DNA from: Dichetophora obliterata
Taxonomy: Eukaryota; Arthropoda; Insecta; Diptera; Sciomyzidae
Reading direction: 5' to 3'
DNA: 64,000 nucleotides
Assembly: GCA_963920525.1 (NCBI GenBank)
Contig: OY986439.1
Coordinates: forward strand, 17,331,319-17,395,318
In this document: positions 1 through 12,289 of the stretch, one piece after another
Layout of the letters: each line of letters begins with the position of its first letter
Numbering within the stretch: position 1 is the first letter of the stretch
Made by a program: the position numbers and the translations under genes
The notes under the pieces: model-generated
What the model saw: the letters and a program-made list of their open reading frames with translations, nothing else
Told to the model about the DNA's origin: nothing
Database searches by the model: none

Positions 1-1425
1 ATTTTATTAATCTTTTATTAATATTAATTTGCCAGTTTTCTTTAAATCTAAACTTTCTCCGTTTCACCTTTTTTTTTCTTCTTAATTACTTCAATTTTAT
101 ACTCCATCTTGATTTCTCTATTTTTACTCAATATTGAGATTAACTTTATAGTAAGTATAATTGCTTAAATTAGGTTTAAGAAAATCTTTAATTTGTATAA
201 TCCTAAAAATATTATTTTAACTTGTACTCTAAAAGAACTAAGTTCTTATCGTACTATAAATAAATTAATAAATATATAAATAAAGTTTTTACATTAAAAA
301 AAAAACTCAAAATACTAAAAAACTAGTTGCAACAAGTCAGCGACTTAAAGTGACTTACAGTGGCTTAAAGTGTGTTTCAGCATCGTTTTTACATTTTCTT
401 CTCCTCACTTGTTGTCCGATAAATTGAAGAAAACAAAATACACGCACGAAACCACGTGACTTTTTTGATGCTTCGATTGTAAAAATTAACAAAAAAGAAC
501 GCAATACATACAAACAATTCCAAAGTAATCAAAAACCATTTGCAACAAGTCAGCGGCGGTAAGCGCACACTACATGAGCTGCTTTTAGCTTGACGTGCTA
601 TCAGCTAGGCTCGACAAAGCAACAAGTCGCCACTATAAATGCACCCTACCACATAATATTCATAATATTCATAATAATTTATAATTTTTCCAGATCCCAA
701 TAAAGAATTTTTCTAAAATAATTCCACTTTTTGCTATTTTTCGTAGTACTTCACAACTCCCTACGATTTATGAAAACTCCAAAAACAAGTCATTTGAGCT
801 AACTGGCAAAAATTGTCGATGATTTTGGATTGTATGCAAATCCTTCAACTAGGAACTGTATTTTAAGATGATCTAGAGATTTTATTCGAAAAAGTGTGAA
901 AAAATTATTTTTGTGGTACTTTCGACCCCCAAACAAAGCGTGTTTCAAAACTCCCCACTCTCTCCTACACAAAATACAATTACTCGCGGAGTGTAGGTGC
1001 TATGGTAAAAATTTTTGACAACTGTGAAGGTCGGTTCTTTGTTCTCCTGATAAAAATAATAAAAAAATTGTTGCCATCTTTGAGAAATCTGAATTTTTCT
1101 TCTTTTGAGGTAAACATTTTCGCGAAAAGAACATGATTAAATTTTATAGGTCACTATTTTTATCATCAAGAGAGCAGAATTACCAAAAAGGGCAGATAAT
1201 ATGTTGCTTTTTTTCGCGAAACGAAAACGCCATAAGTTAAGTTTGTTTTTCAAATTTCGCCTTTCACTTCCAAATGAAATTTTAAAATGTTTAAATGAAA
1301 TGCGTGCATAATTTAAATATAAAACGAATTTAAATGAATTATAAATATTTACGTATTTGTTTTATGCGTAACTCATTAACCAAATGAGTTATTGGTTCAA
1401 AAACAACCCCGTTTTTTGATAAATT
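1..1425. other. AT-rich non-coding stretch, no gene seen
   Basis: No ORF or family signature was recognised. A 16 bp direct repeat (TTGCAACAAGTCAGCG) occurs at about 327-342 and again at 540-555, and related AACAAGTC text follows near 620. This may be the remnant of a small repeat. The rest is AT-rich sequence. Confidence 0.5.
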
Positions 1426-1429
1426 AAAT

Positions 1430-1850
1430 ACGTCCAATACTTTTTTCCCTTAGTGTACTGTATATAAGAATAACGGTAATTTTGATGCCTTGATGATTTG
1501 AGTCTATGACAAGGATTAAGACAATGATTGCATCAAGAGTTAGTACAAGGACTAAGACAAGGATTTGGGTAAAAATAAGAATTGAAACACGTATACGGAT
1601 ACTAATATAAATAAAAGGGCAAGGATTAAGAAAATGATTATCGTTAGGAATAGAACCCAAATTATGACACGAATTTTAAAAGGATTCGAACAAAAAGTTG
1701 GGGAATTAGAATAATAAAAAAATAATTAGGAGAAGGCTCAAGATAAGGATTTGGACAAGCATAATGTCAACGACTAGAATAAGTATTGAGACAGGGATTA
1801 GAACAAGATAAGCTCCAGGGTAAGGACAAGTCTGAAAAGGTGCAAGGATT
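1430..1850. repeat. degenerate short tandem repeat, AAGGATTAAGAC-like
   Basis: Variants of a roughly 12 bp purine-rich motif (AAGGATTAAGAC, AAGGACTAAGAC, AAGGATTTGGG) recur through this segment. It reads as a decayed minisatellite. The small minus-strand ORF here translates to a hydrophobic low-complexity I/L/V string and is explained by the repeat. Confidence 0.55.
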
Positions 1851-2022
1851 TCCATATTATTTTCACAGAATATTAACCTTAACTACGTAAACGTAACAGT
1901 CAAAATGTCAAGACAGTACCTCTCACAGTGACAGTGCCTCTGTGTTTTTTGTTCGCCATGCAAAACACTGAATGTTGTAAATTTATATAATTAATTGTGA
2001 CCTTTGCTGGTTTTGCAAGGTT

Positions 2023-2205
2023 GTAATTTGAAGCTTTAGGTCAAGTAATTTGTGAAAGAAGGAAACAACAACATGGAAATGTAGCTGTTTTTGAAACAGG
2101 CTGTCTGGTCTGTGTAATTTACCTTATAAAAAGTTGTTGTTGTTGTTTTTATTGCCTTCTTTCATAATTTATTTGACCCAAAGCTCCAAATTATTGCCGT
2201 GAATA
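2023..2205. repeat. short inverted-repeat element containing GTT tract
   Basis: The left arm (from about 2023, with GAAGCTTTAGGTCAAGTAA and then GAAAGAAGG) is the diverged reverse complement of the right arm (CCTTCTTTCAT, then TTGACCCAAAGCTCC, to about 2205). A GTTGTTGTTGTTG run lies in the centre. A similar GTTGTTG-plus-TATTGCCTTCTT motif occurs at about 53727-53763, so it is probably a dispersed MITE-like family. Confidence 0.5.
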
Positions 2206-2264
2206 TTTTATTTGATAAAACATTGCTTTTTGATGGAAATATGCTACTGAAGTTAAGCTAGGGA

Positions 2265-3707
2265 TTGATACAGGTTTGTTGAAATGTATTGAAAGCGACA
2301 TGTATTAACCAGTATATCAATTAATCTTTATTTTATTTCGACCTGTGGCTTCATGCTTTATTTTTAAAGCTATTTAAAGTTGACTTGTCAATGAATCTTT
2401 TTTTGCAATGGAAGAATCCGAATTTCGTGCATTGATATATTGCTTTATTTTTGATGGTTTATCAGCAATAGAAATTCATACAAAAATGTTGAAAGTGTTG
2501 AAGTATTCTACTTATATATTTTTAATTGTCCATCGATGATTTTTAGGGCAAATTTTTCAGTGTGAGCTTAAATTCTAGTCAAATTATACTGAGGGTAGCT
2601 CACCAAAACTGGACGTTTAAACTCGGTTTGTGCAAAAAATAAACACATTATATGATAATTTAAGTCAATTTAACTTCAACGAATGCTAATATATCTAGTA
2701 AAACAGAGTTTAAACGTTTAGTTTTGGTGAGTTAACCTCAGTTTAATTTGACTAGAGTTTAAACTCGCACTGAAAAATTGGCCATTAGAGTTATAAGGAG
2801 TTCGTACAAGCGTTGAAGATGAACCACGTTTTGGATGTCGTTTGAAGGTGCAACAACACTAGAAATCTTTGAGCAAGTATATGATATTGTTTGCGAAGAA
2901 CAAAGTTTGACTTAGCTCGAAGTTGCTTATACCATAAGCATCCCAGTCGAATGAGTACTGACATATGTTATATGAAGGATTATATATGCAATTCAACAAA
3001 AACTGAATCGAAAAAAATTTGTCAGCATAATTTTAAGCGTGTAAAGCAGAAAAAAATTGATTTTGTACATCGTTTTTTAATTTTGGATGAGCCTTGGATC
3101 TACCACCGTGATCCTTTACTGATATAAGAACGTTTACAGTGGACTTAAGCTGGTTACAGCTGAAGACAGGACTATCGGATAAAGAGGTTATGGCATCAGT
3201 GTTTTGGGATGCAAAAGATATTTTGTTGATTATCTTGAAAAATTTAGAACAATTAGCTCTTGGTCTTACTGCAACCTTTTGAATCAGCTGAATGAAAAAA
3301 TTCGTGAGAACAGACTTGCTTCACAGAAGAAAAAACAATTTTTATAAAGACAATTCATGTGTTAACACAAGTTTTTACAAGTTTAAACAATGGCTAAATT
3401 GAATGAATAAAAGTAATAATTGCTTAAACATCTACCTTATTCACTAGATTTGACTCGCAGCGACCACTACATCTTCAGAACTTGCAACAATTCCTTTTCT
3501 TTGAAGAAGCTTTTGCAGCCGTAAAACAGTATTTTGTCGAGCTTTCAGAAAATCAATACGGATGTGGTATACAATTATGTGAATTGGATCATTAGAATAA
3601 GTGTATTGAAGTTGAGGACGATTTTAGGAATAGAATAAAAAACTAATTTCATTTAAAAATAAACATTTTTTCAGTTTTGCTTTCAAAACTTATCAACCAA
3701 TCCGTAA
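2265..3707 (+). pseudogene. decayed mariner (DD34D) copy, split by a MITE
   Basis: The conceptual product begins MEESEFRALI at 2408, a typical mariner transposase start, and continues past a small inserted palindrome. Recognisable mariner pieces follow in shifting frames: VEDEPRFG (about 2813), an SDKEVMASVFWDA stretch (about 3175), and LLNQLNEKIREN (about 3275), which resembles the conserved block between the first two catalytic aspartates. The frame is broken many times by stops and frameshifts, so no protein can be made. The right edge (TCAAAACTTATCAACCAATC, near 3686) resembles a mariner inverted-repeat end, and a weak counterpart (GGATTG...TTGAAA) lies near 2262-2285. The ends are therefore approximate. 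This is an old copy. Confidence 0.65.
2550..2780. mobile_element. palindromic MITE nested in mariner relic
   Basis: About 231 bp with inverted arms of roughly 80 bp. AATTTTTCAGTG at 2551 pairs with its complement ending at about 2779, and the arms share TCTAGTCAAATTA and CTCACCAAAACT. It interrupts the mariner reading between the N-terminal piece and VEDEPRFG, so it inserted after the mariner copy arrived. No coding content and no clear TSD. Confidence 0.65.
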
Positions 3708-4180
3708 ATCTAATGACATATCTGCTCCATCGAATTCAATCGTAAAATATTGGTTTGCTGAGTTTCGTCCGAAAACAATATTTTGCAACAAATTGGTGAA
3801 ACTGCGTTGAATAGCTAAAATCATAGGAAGTATAAGGGAACGTGAAGCTCATATCACACACATGAAAACGTTTTGCGCGCGTTGGGTACAGCGTTTCTTA
3901 ATAATTGACAAAAAAGACAAACTTTATTCGCCTTTTAAAATAAAATTTTCTTACTGTTGCGCCGTAACAAAAATATGCTTTCCTGATATTTGTGACGATG
4001 TATGAAACATGGATTCATCACAACACATCTGTATTTAATCAGCAGTCGCCAGAGTGGTTATTACCTAATGAAAACCGTCCGGAGCAGTCAAAAACACAAA
4101 AATCGGTCGGAAAAGTTAATAAGCATTTGGATTTTTTTGTTTCTGATGAATTGAAACCAAAATATGTTGAACCCGGCTAA
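3708..4180 (+). pseudogene. second mariner transposase relic
   Basis: Translated fragments match the middle of mariner transposases: IVKYWFAEFR (about 3739), then EREAHITHMK...ARWVQRFLIIDKK (about 3839-3915, the region before the first catalytic Asp), then TMYETWIHHNTSVFNQQSPEW from 3994. In active mariners this last motif reads TxDETWxHxYTPESxxQSxxW. Here the catalytic Asp of DETW is Tyr. The open stretch 3992-4180 encodes 62 residues ending in VEPG and then stops. It lies directly downstream of the first relic in the same orientation but covers an overlapping part of the gene, so it is a separate copy. Confidence 0.6.
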
Positions 4181-5800
4181 AAACGATTACTTTTTGTGAC
4201 ATTTCTTTGATATTGTGTTTTGTTTTATCTACGAAAAAAAAATTCAAGCCTCTATGTATTATAATTTTTTCACAATAAATGTTTTAAATTGAGTCCTTTT
4301 TTTTCCAACTGCAATGTAATTATAAATTTTAATATTTACAAAGAAAAAGAATACAACTTTCGAAACATTACAATTGGAATAAAAAAAATTTTAATAGTTT
4401 AAAAATAACTAATAGGCCTTAATTTTTTTCAATAAAATTTAAAAAATTATAAATGTTAAAAATTTCAAATAATTTTATAAATAAGTTTTTTAACTACTTT
4501 TAAAAAGTTGGCAAAACATAGCCTAGAAGTATGCAACACAAGTTGAGGGTTAACCATCTAGTAACGCTTGCGGAAATTGTTGCAGGCAATTCTTTTAAAG
4601 CAATTAAGACAAATATGACAAAAACAACAACAGCAACAGCAACTTAGTCAACAGTTACAAAAAAACATTCGTCAGAAGAAAACAACAGTTTTTATGCATC
4701 TAAAATATTTATAAAACACAAACACGCAGTCATCACAAGTAGGTGAAGGCGCTTAAATAACTAACACACACACTGCAACAACAAGAACACAGCATGCAAA
4801 TAAATGCGAAACCATGTAGCAGTTTATGACGAAAAAATTACGACCCGCACACATTTGTTGCTAAAAATAAGATTGAAGAAAGAAACAACAAAATGCTGAA
4901 AATTATTGCAACAATATAAAAATTTCTACACAGCAACAAAGAAAAATATATTCTTTGGGTTGGTAAAAAAAAAAACAAAAAAATAAACGAAAGAAACAGT
5001 TATCTCAAGCAGAATGCGGAAGCGTGTTTCTATAAATGAGCGAGAGTGTTTCAAAAACGTTGTTTATTATAACGTTTTTATCCAGACTTTTTTTTTCGCA
5101 TACCTTTGGAAAAACCCCACTGTTTGCTTACAAAAAACACACTCACACACACACACACAAGGCTCACTCATATTATTTATGCACACATGCAATCGTAAGC
5201 TATGCAGGCACATTGCATGAGTCTTAAGTTTGGCTTCATGTTGCTGGCAAACTATTATTGTAAATTTTTATGAATCTTATGCTTTTTAAAAAAAAAAAAG
5301 CAGAAAAGAACAAAATAAATAAAGCACAAAAGCTTTTTTCTATTTTTCGCTTATTATTCTTGTTATTTCTTTTCTTCTCTCGATGCTGCACACATTTTGA
5401 ACAAAATGTTGCAAAACTTTTAATTACAGAAATTTTCACACACTGTTATGGCAAGAACAAATAACAAAAGTAAAAAAAAAAATGGAAAAAGCTTTAACAA
5501 AAAACTCTATTTTTTTCTATTAAAGCAAATTGAACGCATAAACTTGTAACTTGCATGCATGAAAAAATAATATAAAAATGCAAAAAGTCCTACAACACCA
5601 AAAAAAAAAAAAACAACACCGAAGCTGCAATTATGAAATCACAAAAACCAACACACACTACTCATAAACACCAACACCCACCTACAAGATACACATGCAC
5701 ACACACACAGACATGCCGCTGCAATTGCTTGAAGTAGCAATTAAAATTAAACTTAAGGTGCATCGTGCTTTTGCTATCATCAAAAATATTGCTATCTTAC
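4181..5800. other. non-coding, A-rich with CAA/CAG and CA repeats
   Basis: No gene seen. The stretch contains AACAACAGCAACAGCAAC-type runs near 4625-4645, poly-A tracts, and a short CA repeat at about 5137-5158. The overlapping ORFs on both strands are low-complexity (Phe, Lys or His runs) and not gene-like. Confidence 0.5.
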
Positions 5801-7158
5801 TCTAGAAATTTATGTCGCTTTCTTCAAATAGCTTTACAGCTACCCAGTAAACATAAGAAGTTCGCAAATAGATGAAGGTTTTATGAGGGCTCATGATTCC
5901 GAAAAGAGTTCTTTGAGCTTTCTTGAAGATCGTATTGTGAATGGATCTAAAATTCTTAGAATTTAGACTGTTCTTGGAGTCATAACATTGTAGAATTAAT
6001 AAATGTATGCTGATAAGATTCAGAGCGTGCACGTCGCCAAGGCAGTTTTTTGAGGTTCAAAACACCTTCACAGTGTCCAAAGGTATAAAACAAAACAAAA
6101 CAATATAATTATGACAAATCGTAAAAATTTTATTTATAAATCTTGAAAAATTTCAAATCAAATAAATTTGATATTTTTTTTAAAATATTTTGAAACATTA
6201 CAAATTTTTGAAATATTTTGAATTTTCACAATTTCTAATTTCTAAAAATAATTTTTTATAGAAACAAAACGTCACCATTTCTAACTAACACTCTGAAGAA
6301 ATCTCAAATTTTACGTAAATTTCAAAAGGATGCGAATTCAAGTAAATCTAGGTATGAATCAAGATTCCACAATTATAAAACATTCAAAGTTGGCTTTACT
6401 TGAGATATATAGTAACATGTTTAAAATTTTTACAATAATAGCGACAAAAAAGTAGCAGCGAATTGCAAAATTAGTCTTCAAAATTAGTGGAGCTCTTCGA
6501 AACGATCTATATTTTTTTACATTTATAGAAAAATACTTTTTGGTAAACATTTTTTGGCTTACAAATTTTTATTTTTTACAGAGTACACAGAATGCACAGC
6601 AAAAAAAAAAGAGCACCCTACACTATCAAATCCAACAACTTTTGGAAGGCAATTTTGAAAAAATCTCTTTTGGCCAAAAGTAGGGGTCGCACACTGGTAA
6701 AAAATTAAAAAAAAACTGGCCAAAACTCTTAAACACGTTATACAAAGCTAGAAGGAAATTAATATTAGGCAGATTAATGATCTATAACAAAAATTGGTTG
6801 TATTTATTCATGGTCAATCCTCAAAACCGTTCGGAGAAAAAAAATTATGATGTGGCATATGTTTTTCAGCTATTTTATGTGATCGGAGCTTGAATCTGGG
6901 GTTAGTTTTTTCATAAACGTATAAAAAGTTTTTAATTAAAGTCCCGTTTTCAAGAAAATATGACCTGAAAAATATTAATATGCACAAATTTAAAAATCAT
7001 ATAAATTTTATTTTCATTGTTTCTTTTTTGAAACTGAATTATTTTTTCTGGTCCCAAGTGGTGCAAAGTGGAAACACCATATTTTAGAATAAGCATAACA
7101 AAATAATTACCATTATTTCAGGTCGTTAGTTGATACATTTGTGAAATTGTTAATTATA
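5801..7158. other. AT-rich stretch, no gene seen
   Basis: No recognisable coding signal or clear repeat boundaries. Short ORFs on the minus strand (5802-6032, 6359-6550) lack any family motif and are not supported. Confidence 0.5.
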
Positions 7159-7160
7159 TA

Positions 7161-8301
7161 TCGATGATTCCATATCAATTCGACTAATTTTGAGCAAAAT
7201 CTGACCTTTGTGTTTCTGATTTTTTTGAAACTTTGTAGGTAATTAGTGCCTATAAAAACAACTTAAACTGTGTTTTTGCTTTTTGCGAATATTTTTTTCT
7301 CAAAAATTATACACTGTGAAAATATTAAAAAAACAGAAAAAATACAACTAGTGCATGTATTCAAATAGATGTAGTTTTGAAACCGTAAGTTGTATAGAAA
7401 AGAGTGTGTATATATTTTAAAAATCTGGATTTTGTCTTTTTGGTGGCAAATATTTTTTAAAGCATTTTTATGAAAAATTCCTTTTTATTTTAACCTGAAA
7501 TTTTCAGTCACATTTTTTATAGTCTTCACAACAAATTTTTTATATTTTAAGTGTAGTGTTTAGTTAAAGCATCAATTTTAAAGACGAACACTTAGTTTTA
7601 GGTTGGGAATTTAACAATTGCTATTTTCAACGATATTTTCAAAATCGTAACAGTTTTTAAAAATTAAAATAAAATTTTATTGATTTTACAAATTGTTGGC
7701 TTCATTTGAATACGAATGGATTTATATGAAGAATTACATATATTATTTTGGATGTTCATTGATATTAACATAAAAAATTAAGATAAAAAAACAAAAAGAA
7801 ATTATTAAAATAAAATCTTTTGTAGGCATTTTTTAATAAGTTCGTTAAAAATAGCAATCGTTGGAATTCCAACCTTAAATTGTGTGTGAGTCCTTAAAAT
7901 TAATGCGTTAACTCAAAACAAAACTAAAGATATAACAGATTTGTTGCGAAGATTACTAAAAATGTGACTGAAAATTTTAGGTTAAAAGTAAAAAATAATT
8001 TTTCATAAAAATGCTGCAAAAAATATCCACCAAAAAGACAAATTCAAGACCTATGAAATATATGCACACTTTTTTCTGTACAACTTACGGTTTCAAAACT
8101 ACATCTATTTGAATACATGCTCTTATTGTATTTTTTAAGATTTTTTGATAATTTTCACAGTGTATATTTTAAAAAAAAATTTTAATTAAAAAAAAGTATG
8201 CGGATATAATACCTTTCAAGAGATCTATCCACTTAAAGAATTTAAAATTTTTCAATAAAAGTGATGTCATAAACATGGGCGCTTTGACATGGAATCACCG
8301 A
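7161..8301. mobile_element. foldback element, about 1.14 kb, arms about 460 bp
   Basis: The left arm (7161 to about 7630) is the diverged reverse complement of the right arm (about 7845 to 8301). Paired landmarks include TCGATGATTCCAT at 7161 with ATGGAATCACCGA ending at 8301, the ACATCTATTTGAATACATG block at 8100-8118 with its complement at about 7355-7373, and GTTGGGAATTTAACAATTGC near 7603 with its complement near 7853. TA flanks both ends, which fits a Tc1/mariner-type target but is weak evidence in AT-rich DNA. The centre is unpaired and non-coding. Confidence 0.75.
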
Positions 8302-8303
8302 TA

Positions 8304-9149
8304 TTACATTTGAAAAAAATTTGTTTTCTTAATAATGTATTGATGTCTTCCGCTTTAACTAAGATAACCACCTTTTAGCTTTAATTTATTGTGAACTATG
8401 GCAACAACATTTCTGCAAAAAATTTTAGTTTTGGTAAAGCTTTTGTTATAAAAACGTAAAACTGGAAAAATACTACATTTTTGCCTCTTTGCCTTCTTTT
8501 GCTAATAAAAAATCAATCGCGGAACATTTTTATATATGTTTGCTTACATTAAGTTTAATTATACTTAAACAGATATCTTAACTTAGTTTTATTATTAGAC
8601 CACTTTAATTTTTTCTTAAATTTGGTCAACTTTTTTTAATTTTAGACCTGTATGGGTCGTCATATCTTCGACATATCTTCGGCAATTAAAGTTCAATCAA
8701 TGTTTTCGTCTCGAGAAGACCAACTTTGTGGCTCCAAGGGTCATTGACCTGAAGTACCCCGTTCTAGTATATGCGCAACAGATCTCAGTTTATATCATTC
8801 TAATGCACCACCCTAACGTTAGAAAATTAAAGCTCGAAAAAACCATTAACCTTTTCCTAAGATAGTATTATGATTATTTCAGTCTGGGTGCGTAAAACAT
8901 TCAAAATGCGTTCCCGCTCTTCTGAGTTATCTTTGCTATGAGGTTTTCATTTTAAAATATTCAGAGCGTATGCAGATCTCTTCTTTCACTCTGCTTTGAG
9001 CTCCTCAACTGCTTTCCTCATTCGTGAGTTTGTTTGCTGAGAAATTTTAAATGAGCACTCATTATGTGCATCTATGAAAATTAACAATTTAAAATTTTAG
9101 TTATAAAATTGGTGTTATGTAACAAACTAAATACAGCTCTTAAAATAAA
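8304..9149. other. AT-rich stretch, no gene seen
   Basis: No ORF of note. GC rises slightly at 8650-8830, but no family signature was recognised. Confidence 0.4.
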
Positions 9150-9535
9150 AACAAAAAAATTTCATGGTTACTTACTATTTTTTCTTTTATTTGTTCTTCG
9201 CTTAAACATGGAGAATCCATATTATTAAATCTGCGATCCATGTACAACGCAGCAAGAAATGCATTATTTTAAAAAAGCTTAACTTTCCTTAATTTCATGA
9301 AATTAAGCAAAGTAAGAGCAAGATTATTTTCTTGCATATTTTCTAATTTTGTTTCGCAAAGTATCCAATCCCTATAGAAATCATCAATGACATAGTTCAC
9401 AGTTTGTAAGGATTTTGTACATTCTGCAATTGGTGTAAAAGCCGCTACAAAGTTTTGTATGAAAACCCAGTCTATTTCAAAATCAATTTCATGGGTATTT
9501 ACGAATTCTTTAGGATTAAGTATTGAAATAATCAT
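9150..9535 (-). pseudogene. hAT-like transposase relic (C-terminal region)
   Basis: The 88-codon stretch 9269-9535 contains FVAAFTPIAECTKSLQTVNY followed by DDFYRDWILCETKLENM, the helical segment seen in hAT-family transposases before the dimerisation region. Beyond its stop, the same strand continues (about 9269 down to 9155) as NNAFLAALYMDRRFNNMDSP, the next conserved block (LYMDPRFN) of the same family. The fragment lacks the catalytic domain. Its 5' side ends at the TA where the adjacent MITE is inserted, and no clear continuation was found beyond that MITE. It is a truncated, non-functional relic. Confidence 0.7.
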
Positions 9536-9536
9536 A

Positions 9537-9993
9537 CACGGTCAAAAATCTTGGACTAATTGTTAATCCAATCGTTGGAATCATGCATTTTTTAATACTC
9601 TTTCTATTAGAATTCAAACTCTTCAAAATACTAGCCATTTTTTAATAAAATCTGGAATAATATTTAATACAGGTTGGATTAGTCTTTAAAAACAGCGTTC
9701 GGCTTGGTTCGGTTCTTATGCATGTTTATCATTTCTTTATACATGTGGCTTCATAGAGCAGTTGGTAGAGCCAAAAACTTATAACCTAAACGTAGTGGGT
9801 TCGAATCCCACATGTTTCGTTAATTTTTTATTTTTGTAAAAAATATTTTAATACAAGCATGTATTAAAATTAAGTCCCATGAGAGAATAAAAATCAATTG
9901 TAATATATACCGTGGATTAAATTTTAATACAGTTTCGGTGTCGTCATATATACAATACAGGATTTATTAGAATTTAGTCCAAGATTTTTCGTG
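9537..9993. mobile_element. TA-flanked MITE carrying a tRNA-like sequence
   Basis: The left end CACGGTCAAAAATCTTGGAC matches the complement of the right end (GTCCAAGATTTTTCGTG) except for a 3 bp GTC insertion. TA lies directly outside both ends (9535-9536 and 9994-9995), which fits a Tc1/mariner-mobilised MITE of 457 bp. It holds no transposase, but a tRNA-like segment sits in the middle. It borders a hAT relic. Confidence 0.8.
9745..9817 (+). pseudogene. tRNA-like sequence inside MITE
   Basis: A perfect RNA polymerase III B-box (GGTTCGAATCC, 9798-9808) sits in a paired T-arm (GTGGG/CCCAC), with an A-box-like TAGAGCAGTTGG upstream. The putative anticodon loop CTTATAA would give anticodon TAT (Ile). 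The D-stem strands (GAGC/GAGC) are not complementary and the acceptor stem does not pair well, so this is a decayed or tRNA-derived sequence rather than a functional tRNA gene. Confidence 0.6.
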
Positions 9994-9995
9994 TA

Positions 9996-12289
9996 GAATA
10001 CGAAAAAAGTCTGAGTGGCTAAATCTTATACATTTTTTTTTGCCACTGACATTATTTCGTATTCTTCGTGTTACTTTATGTTATTAAACAAAGGCTTAGG
10101 CATCGTTTTTAAACCATCCAAAGATATTAAAAATATTATGAAATATTGGATTCTGGCAAGATTTTAATTTTGGACTTTGATCAGTGTGCCGTTACAGGAA
10201 GCAATCATGTTCATATTGGACTCTTAAATTTATTTTAATGAGGCCACAGATATAAGTCTTAAAATACTCTAAAAAAAACTTGTTTTTGTATGAGTCACAT
10301 AAGCATCATGTGCAATTTATAAGTGATAAAACACTCCGGAAACATTTGTCATTCTGACTCTTAAAAATACACATATTTCGGACTGTTGTAAGAGACATAT
10401 TTAGGACTTAGATCAATGTGTCCTTACATATATGAAGCTAAACGCGCTTATATAGAAGGCTAAAATCGACTCATTACAATGGCTCAAACTCATAAATATG
10501 AGTCTTACTGCATCTTTACGTATAACAAAACGAAGGCTGACCGACGTGAAAGAAACGCACAACAATAATTTTTGATATAGAAAAAAAAGTAGTGCTTACT
10601 TACAGAACGTTTGCTGGGTATTGCTTTTAAGCTATGCGTTAAATATAAAGCATAGAATAGTTGCAAAATCATGAATTATAACAATAGTGTGAGTTGTGTT
10701 TACTAGTTAGTAGATGCTTTTGTTGTTGTTTTCCTTGTTGTTGCTCTTGTGTGCGTTGTTTTTGTCTTTATTGTTCTAAAACTAGCTGCTGTAATTATTT
10801 CTACTTCAAAGTAACGTCGACCTTTTTACCACACTCTAGGCTTAGCAGCAAAATCTAAGTAATTGCTAGGTGCTCGCGCGAAAGTAACAGCAAGTAATTA
10901 ATGCTCACACTAAGCACGCACACACCACAATCAACACATACCAACACACACACACACACAGACACACACACAGTTTATGTTTACAAGCTCATGCGTAAAC
11001 TTTGTTTTATTTAGTCAGTACTTTCAAATGACAGCGCACTTGAATTTCAAGGCAAGCTTTTGGAAAATGCATGTTTTCAATGAGTTGTTTTTAGTTTGTA
11101 GCATGTAATTGAAATTGCTTGAAACAAGTTGTGCTCAACTATTATTTTAACTTGAAAAAGTTTTTAAAAACAGAAAGTTTGCAGTGCTTTTTACCTATTT
11201 AAATGTGAAACTTTTGTAATTTTTATATTGTGATTGACGTTTTCTTTAATTTAAATATACCGTTTTATTAACTCGAGTTGTTACCTTGCTAAAAACAAAA
11301 TTGCAAAAGCAGCTTGTGAACCAACAAAGTTTAACAACATTAGTTAAAAAATGAACCATTCATTGTATTTTGTTTTGGTTAAATGAGTTATAACAAAAAA
11401 TAAACACAAAAATTCACACTAACAGCTCTCAATAAGAAATCCTTAATAAAAAATTTGCCTTTACAACAATTTTTTTACTTAGTGATGAAGAATTTTATTC
11501 TCTTTCATCTGTTATCAAAAACCAGTGTGTACCTGAAAATTATTTTTTTAACCAATCTACAGTTTCGTTTCCAAGTACTCTACTTTATATTTGATATACA
11601 TAATAGATATTTTCTATTTTTTTCTGTTTTTTGCGTAAGGACCCCCAGAAGGGTGGCAGATAACTAGAGTGTAGATGTGTTCACAAGATATATGGAGAAA
11701 AATTTATAAGACGAACTCATAGATTTGACCCACTTAGGGGTCATAGATTTTATAATATGAACTTTAATAGATATTTGTTTTTTATTTACTGTGTTTTTTG
11801 TTTGGAGACCCCCGCACAAGAGATTCTCCTTCAAAGATGCAATTTTTTGAAAAAAAAAGAAAAAAAAAATCACGGGTATATACCATGGGTATGGATATAT
11901 ACATCTCATATTTAGTTATCAGAAACTATTATTATCAATATTATCAATTGAATCACCAACCAATGAAAGTGTCAATTTTTATTGAAGCAAAGCTTTTTAC
12001 GCCTGGTTTTGTGATTTTCTTGAGTAAAATCTCAAAAACGACACCTTTCTCCGACACCAATATTCTTAGAATTGTTGCTGCTTTTGATTGCTGCTACAAC
12101 ACGAGAATGTAATATTAAAAATATTTTTTTGTTTACGCTGCCCACTGATCCAAAACTTGAATGCTGCTCCGCTCCTACATCGCTTAAACTGTAATTATTT
12201 TTTGACATTATTACAGTGCTTTTACAATATTTACTGTTAAGCCTGAAAGTATGCACATATTTACAGATCACTTTTATGATATACACGTG
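9996..12289. other. non-coding, simple repeats
   Basis: No gene recognised. TGTTGTTG-type runs occur at 10719-10762 and a CA repeat at about 10915-10972. Short ORFs at 11455-11909 are AT-driven and lack motifs. The character resembles ordinary fly intergenic or intronic DNA. Confidence 0.45.

Noticed and set aside
1424..1660. 78-codon hydrophobic minus-strand ORF
   Set aside because: Explained by the degenerate AAGGATTAAGAC repeat.
9745..9817. Functional tRNA-Ile gene
   Set aside because: D-stem halves are not complementary and the acceptor stem fails, despite a perfect B-box.
12032..12286. 84-codon minus-strand ORF
   Set aside because: No family motif, and the region is not otherwise coding-like.
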